A stretch of 64,000 nucleotides of DNA, from contig JBNKEE010000010.1 in assembly GCA_050288625.1 (NCBI GenBank), positions 1-64,000 on the forward strand, given 5' to 3'. The notes beneath the pieces were generated by a model, which searched no databases, was not told the origin of the DNA, and was given only the letters and a program-made list of their open reading frames with translations. This DNA is from JAAGZL01 sp050288625 (GTDB lineage Bacteria; Pseudomonadota; Gammaproteobacteria; Chromatiales; Chromatiaceae). The translations under genes and the position numbers were made by a program. The first letter of the stretch is position 1, and each line of letters starts with the position of its first letter. This document shows positions 1 to 8,370 of this stretch, piece after piece.

Positions 1-698
1 CAATCAAGGTCGACCTGGCCGCACACTCCGAAGACAGCAAGGTGGTTGCCGAGGCCGACAGCCTGCTGGCCTTTATCACCCCCATTGCCAAGGCCTTTCT
101 GACCGAGATGGGTTTTGAAGCGGCGAATCATGGCCTGCAGGTCTTTGGCGGACACGGCTATATATCCGAATGGGGCATGGAACAGAACGTACGCGACAGT
201 CGGATTTCCATGCTGTATGAAGGCACTACCCAGATCCAGGCCCTAGACCTGCTGGGACGCAAGGTATTGATGACCCAGGGCGAAACCCTGAAAAAGTTCA
301 CCAAGATCGTGCACCTGTTCTGTAAAGAGCATGCCAAAGACAAAGAGATGAAGGAATTTATCGAACCCCTGAAGCAACTGAATGATGAATGGGGCGGCAT
401 CACCATGAAGATCGGCATGAAGGCCATGAAGAATCGTGACGAGGTCGGCGCCGCCTCCGTAGATTACCTTATGTACTCCGGCTATGTCGCCTTCGCCTAC
501 CTCTGGGCCCGGATGGCGCAGGTCGCACAGACTAAACTAAAAGAAGGCGGCAGCGAAAACGCCTTCTACAACTCCAAGATAATAACCGCCAGGTTCTACT
601 ATCAGCGCCTGCTACCGCGCACCAGAGGCTTGGTGGACACCATGCTCTCCGGGGCGGACAATCTAATGACATTGGATGAAGAAAGCTTCATATTCTAA
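1..698 (+). CDS. Acyl-CoA dehydrogenase, C-terminal part (5' end outside window)
   Basis: The reading frame is open from base 3 and codes for the last 231 residues, so the start lies to the left. The fragment has the C-terminal hallmarks of flavin acyl-CoA dehydrogenases: GGHGY, then RDSRI and YEGTTQIQ. About 120 residues follow, as in the roughly 600-residue class with an extra C-terminal acyl-CoA dehydrogenase domain. The enzyme catalyses the first step of beta-oxidation, forming trans-2-enoyl-CoA with electrons passed to ETF. It heads a same-strand run with SCP2, FadD, DUF2889, FadB and FadA, which supports a role in fatty acid degradation. The exact chain-length class cannot be told from this part. 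Confidence 0.93.
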   Translation, partial: IKVDLAAHSEDSKVVAEADSLLAFITPIAKAFLTEMGFEAANHGLQVFGGHGYISEWGMEQNVRDSRISMLYEGTTQIQALDLLGRKVLMTQGETLKKFTKIVHLFCKEHAKDKEMKEFIEPLKQLNDEWGGITMKIGMKAMKNRDEVGAASVDYLMYSGYVAFAYLWARMAQVAQTKLKEGGSENAFYNSKIITARFYYQRLLPRTRGLVDTMLSGADNLMTLDEESFIF

Positions 699-748
699 AG
701 TGTATAGGGTCAGAATAAATATCGGACAAAACTAAAGGGGATAAACTC

Positions 749-1072
749 ATGAGCGATGTAAAGAGCTTACTTGACGACATGCAACGACGTTTCAACCCAA
801 ATGCAGCCGGCGGCCTGGATGCGATCTTTCAGTACGATATTACGAACAACGGCAGCTGGCAGGTCAAGATTCAAAACGGTTCTTGCCAGATAACCGATGG
901 CGCGGAGTCCGAACCAAATGTCACGCTGTCAATGGACCTGGATACCATGGCAGGCGTCATGAGCGGCGAAATTGACGGCATGCAGGCATTCATGTCCGGA
1001 GATATACAGGCAACTGGTGACATCATGCTGGCCACACGCCTGACTGACATCTTCCCTCTAAACGGAGGCTAA
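749..1072 (+). CDS. SCP2 sterol-binding domain protein
   Basis: A stand-alone SCP2 domain of 107 residues, with no signal peptide or membrane segment. The central pattern (WQVKIQNG, then MSGEIDGMQAFMSGDIQATGD) is typical of the SCP2 fold, which forms a hydrophobic tunnel for acyl-CoA or other lipids. An AAGGGG ribosome site lies just before the ATG. It lies between the acyl-CoA dehydrogenase and the acyl-CoA synthetase, only 4 bases from the latter, so a role as soluble carrier of fatty acids or acyl-CoAs during beta-oxidation is a reasonable inference. The ligand is not known. Confidence 0.88.
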   Translation: MSDVKSLLDDMQRRFNPNAAGGLDAIFQYDITNNGSWQVKIQNGSCQITDGAESEPNVTLSMDLDTMAGVMSGEIDGMQAFMSGDIQATGDIMLATRLTDIFPLNGG

Positions 1073-1076
1073 ACCA

Positions 1077-2732
1077 ATGACATCCGGCAGAGCTGAGATT
1101 GGATGGATCCCAGACGATATCAACCCATATGGATTTAAAACCATTCCCGATCTTTTCGATTACTGCAGCGAAAATTATGGCCCTAAACCGGCCTTTACCA
1201 GCCTCGGGAAAACCATAACCTATAACGAGACGGCCAAACTTGCCTCCGCCTTTGCGCACTTTCTGCAAACTGAGACAGGCCTAAAGCCAGGTGACCGCAT
1301 CGCCATTCAACTGCCGAACCTTATTCAGTACCCGGTGGTTTTTTTCGGATCACTACTCGCCGGCCTGACCGTGGTAAACACCAATCCGTTATACACATCC
1401 CGCGAGATGGAGTATCAATTCAAGGATTCCGGCGCCAAGGCACTAGTCATCTATCAATGTATGGCCGCCAATGCAGAAAAGATCCTGGCCAATACCGATA
1501 TTGAAACCGTAGTGCTGGTGCAGGCCGCAGATCTACATGGATTCCTGAAACGCAATATCATTCACTTTGTCATCGACAAGGTGAAAAAGATGCAACCGGC
1601 ATTCAACCTGCCCCGGGCCCTGTCCCTGAGAAAGATCCTAAATAAGCATAAAAGCAAAAAGCATACGCATGTAGAGACCGCATCGGCATCCATTGCAGCC
1701 CTGCAATATACCGGCGGAACCACTGGCCTATCCAAAGGGGCCAAACTGACCCATGCCAACCTGTTATCCAATATTCTGCAGGCGCTGCCACGAATATGCG
1801 AATCAGGGCAAGACTGGGCGGAAATTGCCGTCTCGCCGCTGCCCCTCTACCACATCTACGCCTTTACCATCGCGCAAACCGCCATGTTGTCAGGCGGACA
1901 CGGTATATTGATCCCCAATCCCCGGGATATTCCAGGATTTGTAAAGGAACTTAAAAAGTGGAAGATTACCGCCTTCCTCGGCCTCAATACCCTGTTCGTG
2001 GCGCTATGCCGTAACCCGGAGTTCGCGACAGTCGATTTCAGCAAGTTCCGCATAACATCTTCTGGTGGCATGGCCCTGACCCATGATGCCGCCGACCAGT
2101 GGAAGCACATAACAGGATGCACCATAACTGAAGGTTACGGCCTTACCGAAACATCCCCCATAGTCACCATCAACCCCCCTGGCGCACAACAGATTGGGAC
2201 AATCGGGCCACCTCTTCCGCACACCAAAGTGCGCATAATCGACAACGTCGGCAACGATGTTGAAGATGGCACGCCGGGAGAACTATGCGTCTGGGGTCCA
2301 CAGGTAATGGCAGGTTACTGGCAAAAAGATGTGGAAACCGAAGATGCCTTTACCGATGACGGATATTTTAAGACCGGCGACATCGCCATACAGCATAGAG
2401 ACGGATTTCTGAGTATCGCCGACCGCGCGAAAGACATCATCATCGTCTCCGGGTTCAACGTCTATCCGAATGAGGTAGAAGAGGTTGCAACCCAGCATCC
2501 GGACATAATCGAGTGCGCCGCGATCGGCATTCCCGATGATGTCACCGGAGAGTCGGTCAAGCTGTTTGTGGTCAGCTCAAACAAGGATCTGACTGCGGAC
2601 GAAATACGCAACTGGTGCCGTGGCAAATTGACCGGATACAAGATACCAAAGACAGTGGAATTCGCCGATGAGCTGCCCAAGACTAATGTCGGCAAGATCC
2701 TACGCCGCTCACTCAGGGACTCTTGTTGTTAA
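1077..2732 (+). CDS. fadD: Long-chain fatty acid-CoA ligase (FadD type)
   Basis: ANL-superfamily adenylate-forming enzyme of 551 residues that activates fatty acids to acyl-CoA through an acyl-AMP intermediate. Seen in order: P-loop YTGGTTGLSKG at residues 211-221, the A5 motif GYGLTETSP, the hinge region YFKTGDIA with DRAKDIIIVSGFNVYPNEVEE, and the C-terminal lysine motif in PKTNVGKILRR. Length matches E. coli FadD. The gene starts 4 bases after the SCP2 gene, with GGAGG in the end of that gene, which suggests translational coupling. It supplies substrate to the acyl-CoA dehydrogenase and FadBA encoded around it. The exact chain-length preference is not shown. Confidence 0.93.
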   Translation: MTSGRAEIGWIPDDINPYGFKTIPDLFDYCSENYGPKPAFTSLGKTITYNETAKLASAFAHFLQTETGLKPGDRIAIQLPNLIQYPVVFFGSLLAGLTVVNTNPLYTSREMEYQFKDSGAKALVIYQCMAANAEKILANTDIETVVLVQAADLHGFLKRNIIHFVIDKVKKMQPAFNLPRALSLRKILNKHKSKKHTHVETASASIAALQYTGGTTGLSKGAKLTHANLLSNILQALPRICESGQDWAEIAVSPLPLYHIYAFTIAQTAMLSGGHGILIPNPRDIPGFVKELKKWKITAFLGLNTLFVALCRNPEFATVDFSKFRITSSGGMALTHDAADQWKHITGCTITEGYGLTETSPIVTINPPGAQQIGTIGPPLPHTKVRIIDNVGNDVEDGTPGELCVWGPQVMAGYWQKDVETEDAFTDDGYFKTGDIAIQHRDGFLSIADRAKDIIIVSGFNVYPNEVEEVATQHPDIIECAAIGIPDDVTGESVKLFVVSSNKDLTADEIRNWCRGKLTGYKIPKTVEFADELPKTNVGKILRRSLRDSCC

Positions 2733-2744
2733 AGGGAACACGGC

Positions 2745-3290
2745 ATGCCTTTAGCAAAGCCACAACGTCGCCGACTACAACACAGGAGAGAGATACGTTC
2801 GGACGCATACCTGCGTGATGACGGCATGTGGGACATCGAAGCACGTATGACCGACATCAAAAGCGAGAGCGTGGGTAGTCAAGAACGCGGTTATGTGGCC
2901 GCCGGAGAACCGTTTCACGATATCCAACTAAGGATGACCATCGATACCTCGTTAAAGATACATGAGATAGACGTATCTATCGATGCCGCTCCTTTTACAG
3001 TGTGTCAGGACAGCCTCGACGCCTACACCAAGCTGATCGGAATTCACATCAGACCAGGGTGGCGCGCCCAGGCAAAAGAGTTGGTAGGCCGGGCAGGTGG
3101 CTGCACCCATATCAACGAGCTGTTTCCGGTGATAGCCACCACCGCGTTCCAGGCCCTGTGGACGCACAGTGACGAGGGCACAAAGCAGCAGGGCTATAAA
3201 CTGATGCTGGATAGCTGCCACGCCTGGTCCAGGAATGGCGAGTTGGTGAACAAACTTGTTTCCGAGGGGACCTTGGAAGCAAAAGACTGA
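2745..3290 (+). CDS. DUF2889 family protein
   Basis: A 181-residue soluble protein that I recognise as DUF2889, with conserved patterns RREIRSDAYLRDDGMWDIEARM near the N terminus (read as two pieces, RREIRSDAYLRDDG and MWDIEARM), FHDIQLRMTID in the middle and GRAGGCTHINEL near residue 117. No catalytic activity is established for the family to my knowledge. It follows the fadD stop by 12 bases and precedes fadB by 56, so it is probably co-transcribed with the beta-oxidation genes. Members are often found beside fatty acid or aromatic degradation genes, but the function is open. Confidence 0.8.
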   Translation: MPLAKPQRRRLQHRREIRSDAYLRDDGMWDIEARMTDIKSESVGSQERGYVAAGEPFHDIQLRMTIDTSLKIHEIDVSIDAAPFTVCQDSLDAYTKLIGIHIRPGWRAQAKELVGRAGGCTHINELFPVIATTAFQALWTHSDEGTKQQGYKLMLDSCHAWSRNGELVNKLVSEGTLEAKD

Positions 3291-3346
3291 TCTGCAAAAA
3301 GTTCAAAACATTTACACCAAACCGTTCTACGAAGGAGATACCTGAC

Positions 3347-5509
3347 ATGTTGATGCAAGGTCAATTCATCCGCGTACAGACTGTTGAGGAAGGCATTTAT
3401 GAGGTTGTATTTGACCGAGAAAATGACGCCATTAATAAGTTTGACCAGGCAACACTACTTGAATTGAAACAGGCCGTAACCAAGCTGGGAGAGGCCAAAG
3501 ACCTCAAAGGGGTCTTCTTCTCCAGCACCAAAGAGGCCTTTATCGTGGGTGCGGACATAACTGAGTTCACTCAGATGTTCTCCCACTCCGAAGAGGATAT
3601 CTATAAACACATCCTGGAACTGGACGACATATTCAATGCCATCGAAGACCTGCCCTGTCCCACCGTTACCGCTATCAACGGTCTGGCCCTGGGCGGCGGC
3701 TTTGAGCTCTGTCTCTCCACTGACTACCGAGTGATGGCGAATTCGGCCCAGGTCGGACTACCAGAGGTAAAACTCGGTATCAACCCAGGTTGGGGCGGCA
3801 CCTTCAGACTACCACGGCTGATCGGAATAGATAATGCTAACGAGTGGATCTGCTCCGGCAGTCAGAAAAAGTCCGGCGCAGCCTTGCAGGAAGGGGCGGT
3901 GGATGCGGTGGTCACTGCAGACCAGGTAAAAGATGCGGCGCTAGACCTGTTAAAGAAATGTATCGACGGCAGTATCGATTACCATGCCCGTCGCAGCGAA
4001 AAGACCAGCCCGGTAAAACTTAATCAGATGGAACTAACCATGGCGTTTGAATCGGCCAAGGGGGTTATCGGCGCCAAGGCGGGGCCGCATTATCCAGCTC
4101 CGATGCAGGCCATCAAGACCATGCAGAAGGCGGTCAAGCTGGATCGCAAAGGCGCCATCGATGTCGAGGCCAAGGCGTTCGCCAAGCTGGCCAAGACCGA
4201 TGTTACAGCCTCTCTGGTCGGGTTGTTCCTGAAAGACCAGTACGTCAAGAAGGTGGCCAAGAAATACACCAAGGATACCGAACCGGTGGTAATGGCCGGC
4301 GTACTGGGTGCAGGTATCATGGGCGGCGGCGTGGCCTATCAGTCCGCTTCCAAGGGCACGCCCATATTGATGAAGGACATCAACGATGCAGCCCTGCAGC
4401 TGGGCCTGGACGAGGCCACCAAGCTACTCTCCGGCCAGATCAAAAGGGGCCGCATCAACGAACAGCAGATGGCCAAGACCCTGACCCAGATCACGCCGAC
4501 CCTGAGTTATGGTGATTTCAACCGGGCCGATCTTGTTGTAGAAGCAGTGGTAGAGAACATCAACATCAAGAAGAGCGTTCTGGCCGAGGTGGAGCAGGCC
4601 CTGAGTGATGACGCCATCCTCACCTCCAACACCTCCACCATCTCCATAACCGAGCTGGCCACCGCCCTCAAGAATCCGGAAAGATTCTGCGGTATGCACT
4701 TCTTCAATCCGGTGCACCGTATGCCGTTGGTAGAAGTGATCCGCGGCGAGAAGAGCGGCGAGGCGGCCATCGCTCGCACCGTGGCATACGCCAAGGCCAT
4801 GGGCAAGACCCCTATCGTGGTCAACGACTGCCCAGGCTTCCTGGTCAACCGCGTGCTGTTTCCCTACTTCGGCGGCTTCTCTGCCCTGGTCAGCGACGGT
4901 GCCGACTTCCGTCAGATCGATAAGGTCATGGAGGGCTTCGGCTGGCCCATGGGGCCGGCCTACCTGCTAGACGTGGTGGGTATCGACACCGCTCACCATG
5001 CGGACGCGGTCATGGCCGCCGGCTTTCCGGATCGCATGAGCCACGCAGGTGAAAACGCAATCGACCGTATGTACACAAACGAGCGCTTCGGTCAGAAGAA
5101 CGATAAGGGCTTCTACCGCTATGAGCTGGATAAACGTGGCAAGCAGAAGAAGCTCAACGACGAGACGGTGGATGATCTACTCAAAGATGTTACCGGAGAG
5201 ATAAAAGAGTTCTCTGAGGAAGAGATTATCGAACGCATGATGATCCCTCTCTGTGTAGAGACGGTACGCTGTATCGAAGAGGAGATCGTAGCCAGCCCGG
5301 CCGAGGCGGACATGGCCCTGATCTACGGCATCGGCTTCCCTCCATTCCGCGGTGGGGCCATGCACTATTTGGATCATATGGGTCTGGACCAATTCTGTCA
5401 GATGGCCGCAAAGTACGAACATCTGGGTCCACTATATCAGCCAACCGAGAACATGAAATCTATGGCCGCCAGCGGCACGAAATTCTTTCAGCAGAAGGGA
5501 GAGAAATAA
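3347..5509 (+). CDS. fadB: Fatty acid oxidation complex alpha subunit FadB
   Basis: Bifunctional enoyl-CoA hydratase / 3-hydroxyacyl-CoA dehydrogenase of 720 residues, the usual length. The N-terminal crotonase domain has the oxyanion-hole stretch NGLALGGGFELC with Glu120 and GLPEVKLG with Glu140, matching the two catalytic glutamates of E. coli FadB. The dehydrogenase half begins with the NAD-binding GVLGAGIMGGG near residue 318 and contains HFFNPVHRMPLVE around the catalytic histidine. GAAGGAG lies 9 bases before the ATG. The stop codon overlaps the fadA start by one base. Together with FadA it should form the alpha2-beta2 trifunctional complex in the cytoplasm. Confidence 0.97.
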   Translation: MLMQGQFIRVQTVEEGIYEVVFDRENDAINKFDQATLLELKQAVTKLGEAKDLKGVFFSSTKEAFIVGADITEFTQMFSHSEEDIYKHILELDDIFNAIEDLPCPTVTAINGLALGGGFELCLSTDYRVMANSAQVGLPEVKLGINPGWGGTFRLPRLIGIDNANEWICSGSQKKSGAALQEGAVDAVVTADQVKDAALDLLKKCIDGSIDYHARRSEKTSPVKLNQMELTMAFESAKGVIGAKAGPHYPAPMQAIKTMQKAVKLDRKGAIDVEAKAFAKLAKTDVTASLVGLFLKDQYVKKVAKKYTKDTEPVVMAGVLGAGIMGGGVAYQSASKGTPILMKDINDAALQLGLDEATKLLSGQIKRGRINEQQMAKTLTQITPTLSYGDFNRADLVVEAVVENINIKKSVLAEVEQALSDDAILTSNTSTISITELATALKNPERFCGMHFFNPVHRMPLVEVIRGEKSGEAAIARTVAYAKAMGKTPIVVNDCPGFLVNRVLFPYFGGFSALVSDGADFRQIDKVMEGFGWPMGPAYLLDVVGIDTAHHADAVMAAGFPDRMSHAGENAIDRMYTNERFGQKNDKGFYRYELDKRGKQKKLNDETVDDLLKDVTGEIKEFSEEEIIERMMIPLCVETVRCIEEEIVASPAEADMALIYGIGFPPFRGGAMHYLDHMGLDQFCQMAAKYEHLGPLYQPTENMKSMAASGTKFFQQKGEK

Positions 5510-6690
5510 TGAGTATCTCTATCCATGATGTAGTTATAGTTGATGGCGTACGCACCGCCATGGGCCGATCCAAAAACGGCGTCTTCCGCAACGTGCGCTC
5601 CGAGGTCCTGTCTGCTGAGGTCATCAAGGCGCTGCTGAAACGCAATCCCGAGGTCAACCCGAACGAGATCGAGGACGTAATCTGGGGCTGTGTAAACCAG
5701 ACCAAAGAGCAAGGGTTCAACATAGCTAGAAACGCCTCCCTATTGACAGAACTACCCCACAGCGTCTCGGCCCAGACCGTTAACCGTCTGTGCGGCTCTT
5801 CTATGTCCGCACTACACATCGCCGCCCAATCCATAGCCACGGGCTATGGCGATATCTTTGTCGTAGGCGGAGTGGAACACATGGGCCATGTACCCATGGA
5901 TCACGGCATCGACATCAACCCCGGCCTCTCCAAACATGCGGCCAAGGCCGCCATGATGATGGGAGTCACCGCCGAGATGCTGGCCAAGATGAACGGCATC
6001 GACCGGCGCATGCAGGACGAGTTCGGTGTGCGCTCACACCAACGCGCCCACGAAGCTGCAGTGAAAGGCTACTGGGACAAGGAGATCATTCCTGTGGAAG
6101 GACATGACAGCGCAAGCGGATTTAGGACGGCCATCACCGCAGATGAGGTGATCCGCCCAGATGCCAATATCGAAGACATGGAAAAACTGCGGCCGGTGTT
6201 CATACCCAAGGTAGGCACAGTAACCGCAGGAACCTCTTCTGCCCTTTCCGACGGCGCCTCCGGCATGTTGGTGATGTCTGAACAGAAGGCGAAGGATCTG
6301 GGCCTGACCCCACGGGCGCGCATCAGGAGCATGGCCGTGGCCGGATGTGATCCCTCCATCATGGGTTATGGACCGGTGCCGGCATCCCAGAAAGCACTGA
6401 AACGCGCAGGTCTTAGCGTAGAAGATATCGACTATGTGGAACTAAACGAGGCCTTCGCCGCACAGGGTCTGTCCGTGCTCAAGAACCTCAAGCTGCTGGA
6501 TAACATGGACGAGAAGGTAAACCTGTATGGCGGAGCCATCGCCCTGGGGCATCCACTCGGATGTTCCGGCACCAGGATATCCAACACCCTGCTCAATGTT
6601 ATGGAGAACAACGACGGAAACCTGGGACTGGCCACCATGTGTATAGGCATGGGTATGGGAATAGCCACTGTGTTCGAGCGCATGAACTAG
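5509..6690 (+). CDS. fadA: 3-ketoacyl-CoA thiolase FadA
   Basis: Thiolase of 393 residues that cleaves 3-ketoacyl-CoA to acetyl-CoA and a shortened acyl-CoA. The nucleophile is Cys95 in NRLCGSSMSA; the C-terminal active-site segments are NEAFAAQ, GHPLGCSG and CIGMGMG. The ATG overlaps the last base of the fadB stop (TAATG), so the two subunits are translationally coupled. It ends the beta-oxidation run and converges on the marR-type gene. A short hairpin lies after the stop (6701-6718). Confidence 0.97.
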   Translation: MSISIHDVVIVDGVRTAMGRSKNGVFRNVRSEVLSAEVIKALLKRNPEVNPNEIEDVIWGCVNQTKEQGFNIARNASLLTELPHSVSAQTVNRLCGSSMSALHIAAQSIATGYGDIFVVGGVEHMGHVPMDHGIDINPGLSKHAAKAAMMMGVTAEMLAKMNGIDRRMQDEFGVRSHQRAHEAAVKGYWDKEIIPVEGHDSASGFRTAITADEVIRPDANIEDMEKLRPVFIPKVGTVTAGTSSALSDGASGMLVMSEQKAKDLGLTPRARIRSMAVAGCDPSIMGYGPVPASQKALKRAGLSVEDIDYVELNEAFAAQGLSVLKNLKLLDNMDEKVNLYGGAIALGHPLGCSGTRISNTLLNVMENNDGNLGLATMCIGMGMGIATVFERMN

Positions 6691-6700
6691 GAAATACCCA

Positions 6701-6718
6701 CGGCACAGGGACGTGCCG
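6701..6718. terminator. Hairpin between convergent fadA and ectR-type gene
   Basis: A six-base inverted repeat CGGCAC / GTGCCG with a six-base loop, in the 37 bases between two converging genes. There is no clear T-run on either side, so it is only a weak terminator candidate. Confidence 0.35.
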
Positions 6719-6727
6719 GATATGTAT

Positions 6728-7270
6728 TCACACCTTGTCAGAACTGTCGTCGCTGACCGGATTGATGACATCCTCCACCGCCTGCGGTGAAGCTGTAATC
6801 GCGCCACTAGTAAGCATGGGAGCGGCATCCAGATCTTCCGCATTCATCATTTCAGCAATCCTCTGCAAAGCCGACAACAGTTGATTCTGCTCCCAGTCTT
6901 TCAGTTCATTTAGTCTATTCTGAAAACTCTCCTGCAACAGCGGTACTGACTGCTTCACCAACGCCTCACCCTGTACCGTAGCACGCAGGATCATCTTGCG
7001 CTTGTCAGACTGATCACGGCTGCGTTCCAATAGGCCACGATTCTCCAATCTCTTGACCACGTCTGTTACCGTCGCCTGACTTAGACTTACCCGTTTCGCC
7101 AATTCGCTACCCGTCAACACCTGACTGCGTACTATCTCCGTAAGCAACAACGCCTGGGGGCCGGTCAGACCGTGACTTTGAATCAGATTTCTTGAGTGTT
7201 GATCAATGGCACGGATAACCCGACGCAGTGCTATGAGGATGTTTTCTGATATATCTAACTGACTATTCAT
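6728..7270 (-). CDS. ectR: MarR family regulator, probable ectoine regulator EctR
   Basis: A 180-residue winged-helix repressor of the MarR family. The helix-turn-helix covers LTGSELAKRVSLSQATVTDVV followed by RLENRGLLERS, and the wing has SDKRKMIL. I chose the ATG at 7270 because the family N terminus starts here; the frame stays open to 7405 but the extra residues look like no known domain. It is divergent from the ectoine operon, the arrangement known for EctR1 in haloalkaliphilic methanotrophs, where a MarR protein represses ectABC-ask. A matching palindrome overlies the -10 of the facing promoter. It converges on fadA, so a fatty-acid role is less likely but not excluded. Confidence 0.85.
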   Translation of the reverse strand: MNSQLDISENILIALRRVIRAIDQHSRNLIQSHGLTGPQALLLTEIVRSQVLTGSELAKRVSLSQATVTDVVKRLENRGLLERSRDQSDKRKMILRATVQGEALVKQSVPLLQESFQNRLNELKDWEQNQLLSALQRIAEMMNAEDLDAAPMLTSGAITASPQAVEDVINPVSDDSSDKV

Positions 7271-7418
7271 GAAGCTTTCTATTTCATTGGTAGGTTTTTC
7301 TATAGGCCAAGTATAAACGCCATTACATGCTGCATCACACAAACAGATGGCAGGGAGTTGGCCAGTTCCTGGGAACCCCAAAGTCAATCCTGATGCGTAG
7401 GTCATACTTTACACACAT

Positions 7419-7436
7419 ATATTCGTTCACTAAATA
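7419..7436 (-). promoter_or_regulatory. Second EctR-like operator candidate
   Basis: On the minus strand this reads TATTTAGT-GA-ACGAATAT, that is the same eight-base half-site TATTTAGT as the operator at 7507-7524, a two-base spacer and an imperfect inverted half. It lies upstream of the MarR gene, 88 bases from the first site, and would fit autoregulation. The match of the second half is partial. Confidence 0.4.
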
Positions 7437-7490
7437 ATATTCCGCTTATATAAGCTTAAAACACTGCAATCTATCACAGTTTTAAGCCGA

Positions 7491-7524
7491 TTGAGGCGAT
7501 ACAATATATTTAGTATACTAAGCA
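7491..7524 (+). promoter_or_regulatory. Ectoine operon promoter with EctR-type operator over the -10
   Basis: TTGAGG (7491-7496), a 17-base spacer and TATACT (7514-7519) form a sigma-70-type promoter. The -10 lies inside the perfect 12-base palindrome TTAGTATACTAA (7510-7521), within the larger element TATTTAGT-AT-ACTAAGCA. As I recall it, the EctR1 site of Methylotuvimicrobium alcaliphilum is TATTTAGT-GT-ACTATATA and also covers a -10, so the left half is identical. A repressor bound here would block RNA polymerase. The whole 7271-7603 gap holds this promoter, the second site at 7419-7436 and no other feature I can see. Confidence 0.65.
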
Positions 7525-7603
7525 ATTAATTTTTTGGGAGACATGCAAATCAGAATATTTACTTACCCCCTCCCATCACTACCCCAAATATGCCGAGTAT
7601 TTG

Positions 7604-7789
7604 ATGCCTAAACGAGATATCTCCAAGATTTCTGATTCAAAGCAACCGAGAACATTATTTTTAAAGCAACGAAATCATTTACTCGTGTCATCGTGGTTTT
7701 GGTTTGTTCTCGTAGTAGTCGTTGTTTTAGCGATCGATTTCCTTGGCCTAATTGACATATGGAGCCTACTTAGCTCCTCACTCAATTAA
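7604..7789 (+). CDS. Small single-span membrane protein upstream of ectA
   Basis: A 61-residue protein with a basic N terminus (KRDISK, KQPR, KQR) and one very hydrophobic stretch at about residues 28-50 (WFWFVLVVVVVLAIDFLGL), so a single-pass inner-membrane protein with its N terminus in the cytoplasm is predicted. I chose the ATG at 7604 over the TTG just before it. It lies between the ectoine promoter and ectA, 16 bases from the ectA ATG, and should be on the same transcript. I recognise no family. It could be a real small protein of the osmotic response or only a translated leader. Confidence 0.5.
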   Translation: MPKRDISKISDSKQPRTLFLKQRNHLLVSSWFWFVLVVVVVLAIDFLGLIDIWSLLSSSLN

Positions 7790-7805
7790 ACCAGGTAACA
7801 GATGA

Positions 7806-8327
7806 ATGAAGATAGAGTTACGTAATACAACCGTAGATTTAAGAAAACCCAAAGCATCAGACGGATCAGCCTTATGGAAACTGGTACGTGAGACCGGCGT
7901 ACTGGACCTAAATTCCACTTATGCCTATTTCCTTCTTGGTGAACACTTTGCCGAAACAAGCGTAGTGGCGGAAAAAGATGGAGAGATTGTGGGATTCGTA
8001 TCCGCATATACTCCACCGCAGGTATCGGACTCAATCTTTGTATGGCAGGTGGGTGTTGCGGCAAGCGTACGCAAACAAGGACTGGCACTAGAGATGCTGC
8101 TAGCCATTTTGAGACGAGAGGCATGCAAAAACATACGGGTGTTAAATACAACCATCACCCCATCCAACACAGCATCCCGCTCGCTATTCGCTGCTTTAGC
8201 CAAAAGGGTCAACGGATCACTCCAGGAAAAACCTGATTACTTCCGCGGCGAGTGGTTCCCACAAGAAGGGCATGAGGCCGAAGCGCTTTTCTCCATCGGC
8301 CCAATCCGATTACCAACCACACAATAG
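7806..8327 (+). CDS. ectA: L-2,4-diaminobutyrate N-acetyltransferase EctA
   Basis: GNAT-fold acetyltransferase of 173 residues, the second step of ectoine synthesis: diaminobutyrate plus acetyl-CoA gives N-gamma-acetyl-diaminobutyrate. The family N terminus LRKPKASDGSALWKLV and the stretch LDLNSTYAYFLLGEHFAETS are clear, as is the acetyl-CoA-binding loop VRKQGLALEML. It is first of the core ectABC genes, followed by ectB after 43 bases. Expression should follow the EctR-type promoter upstream. Confidence 0.95.
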   Translation: MKIELRNTTVDLRKPKASDGSALWKLVRETGVLDLNSTYAYFLLGEHFAETSVVAEKDGEIVGFVSAYTPPQVSDSIFVWQVGVAASVRKQGLALEMLLAILRREACKNIRVLNTTITPSNTASRSLFAALAKRVNGSLQEKPDYFRGEWFPQEGHEAEALFSIGPIRLPTTQ

Positions 8328-8370
8328 TGGTTGCCGAATTCAACTAAACACACGAGGCAGTATACTCATC

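Noticed and set aside
7271..7405. N-terminal extension of the MarR frame by 45 residues
   Set aside because: The extension resembles no domain and overlies the regulatory region; ATG 7270 gives the usual MarR length.
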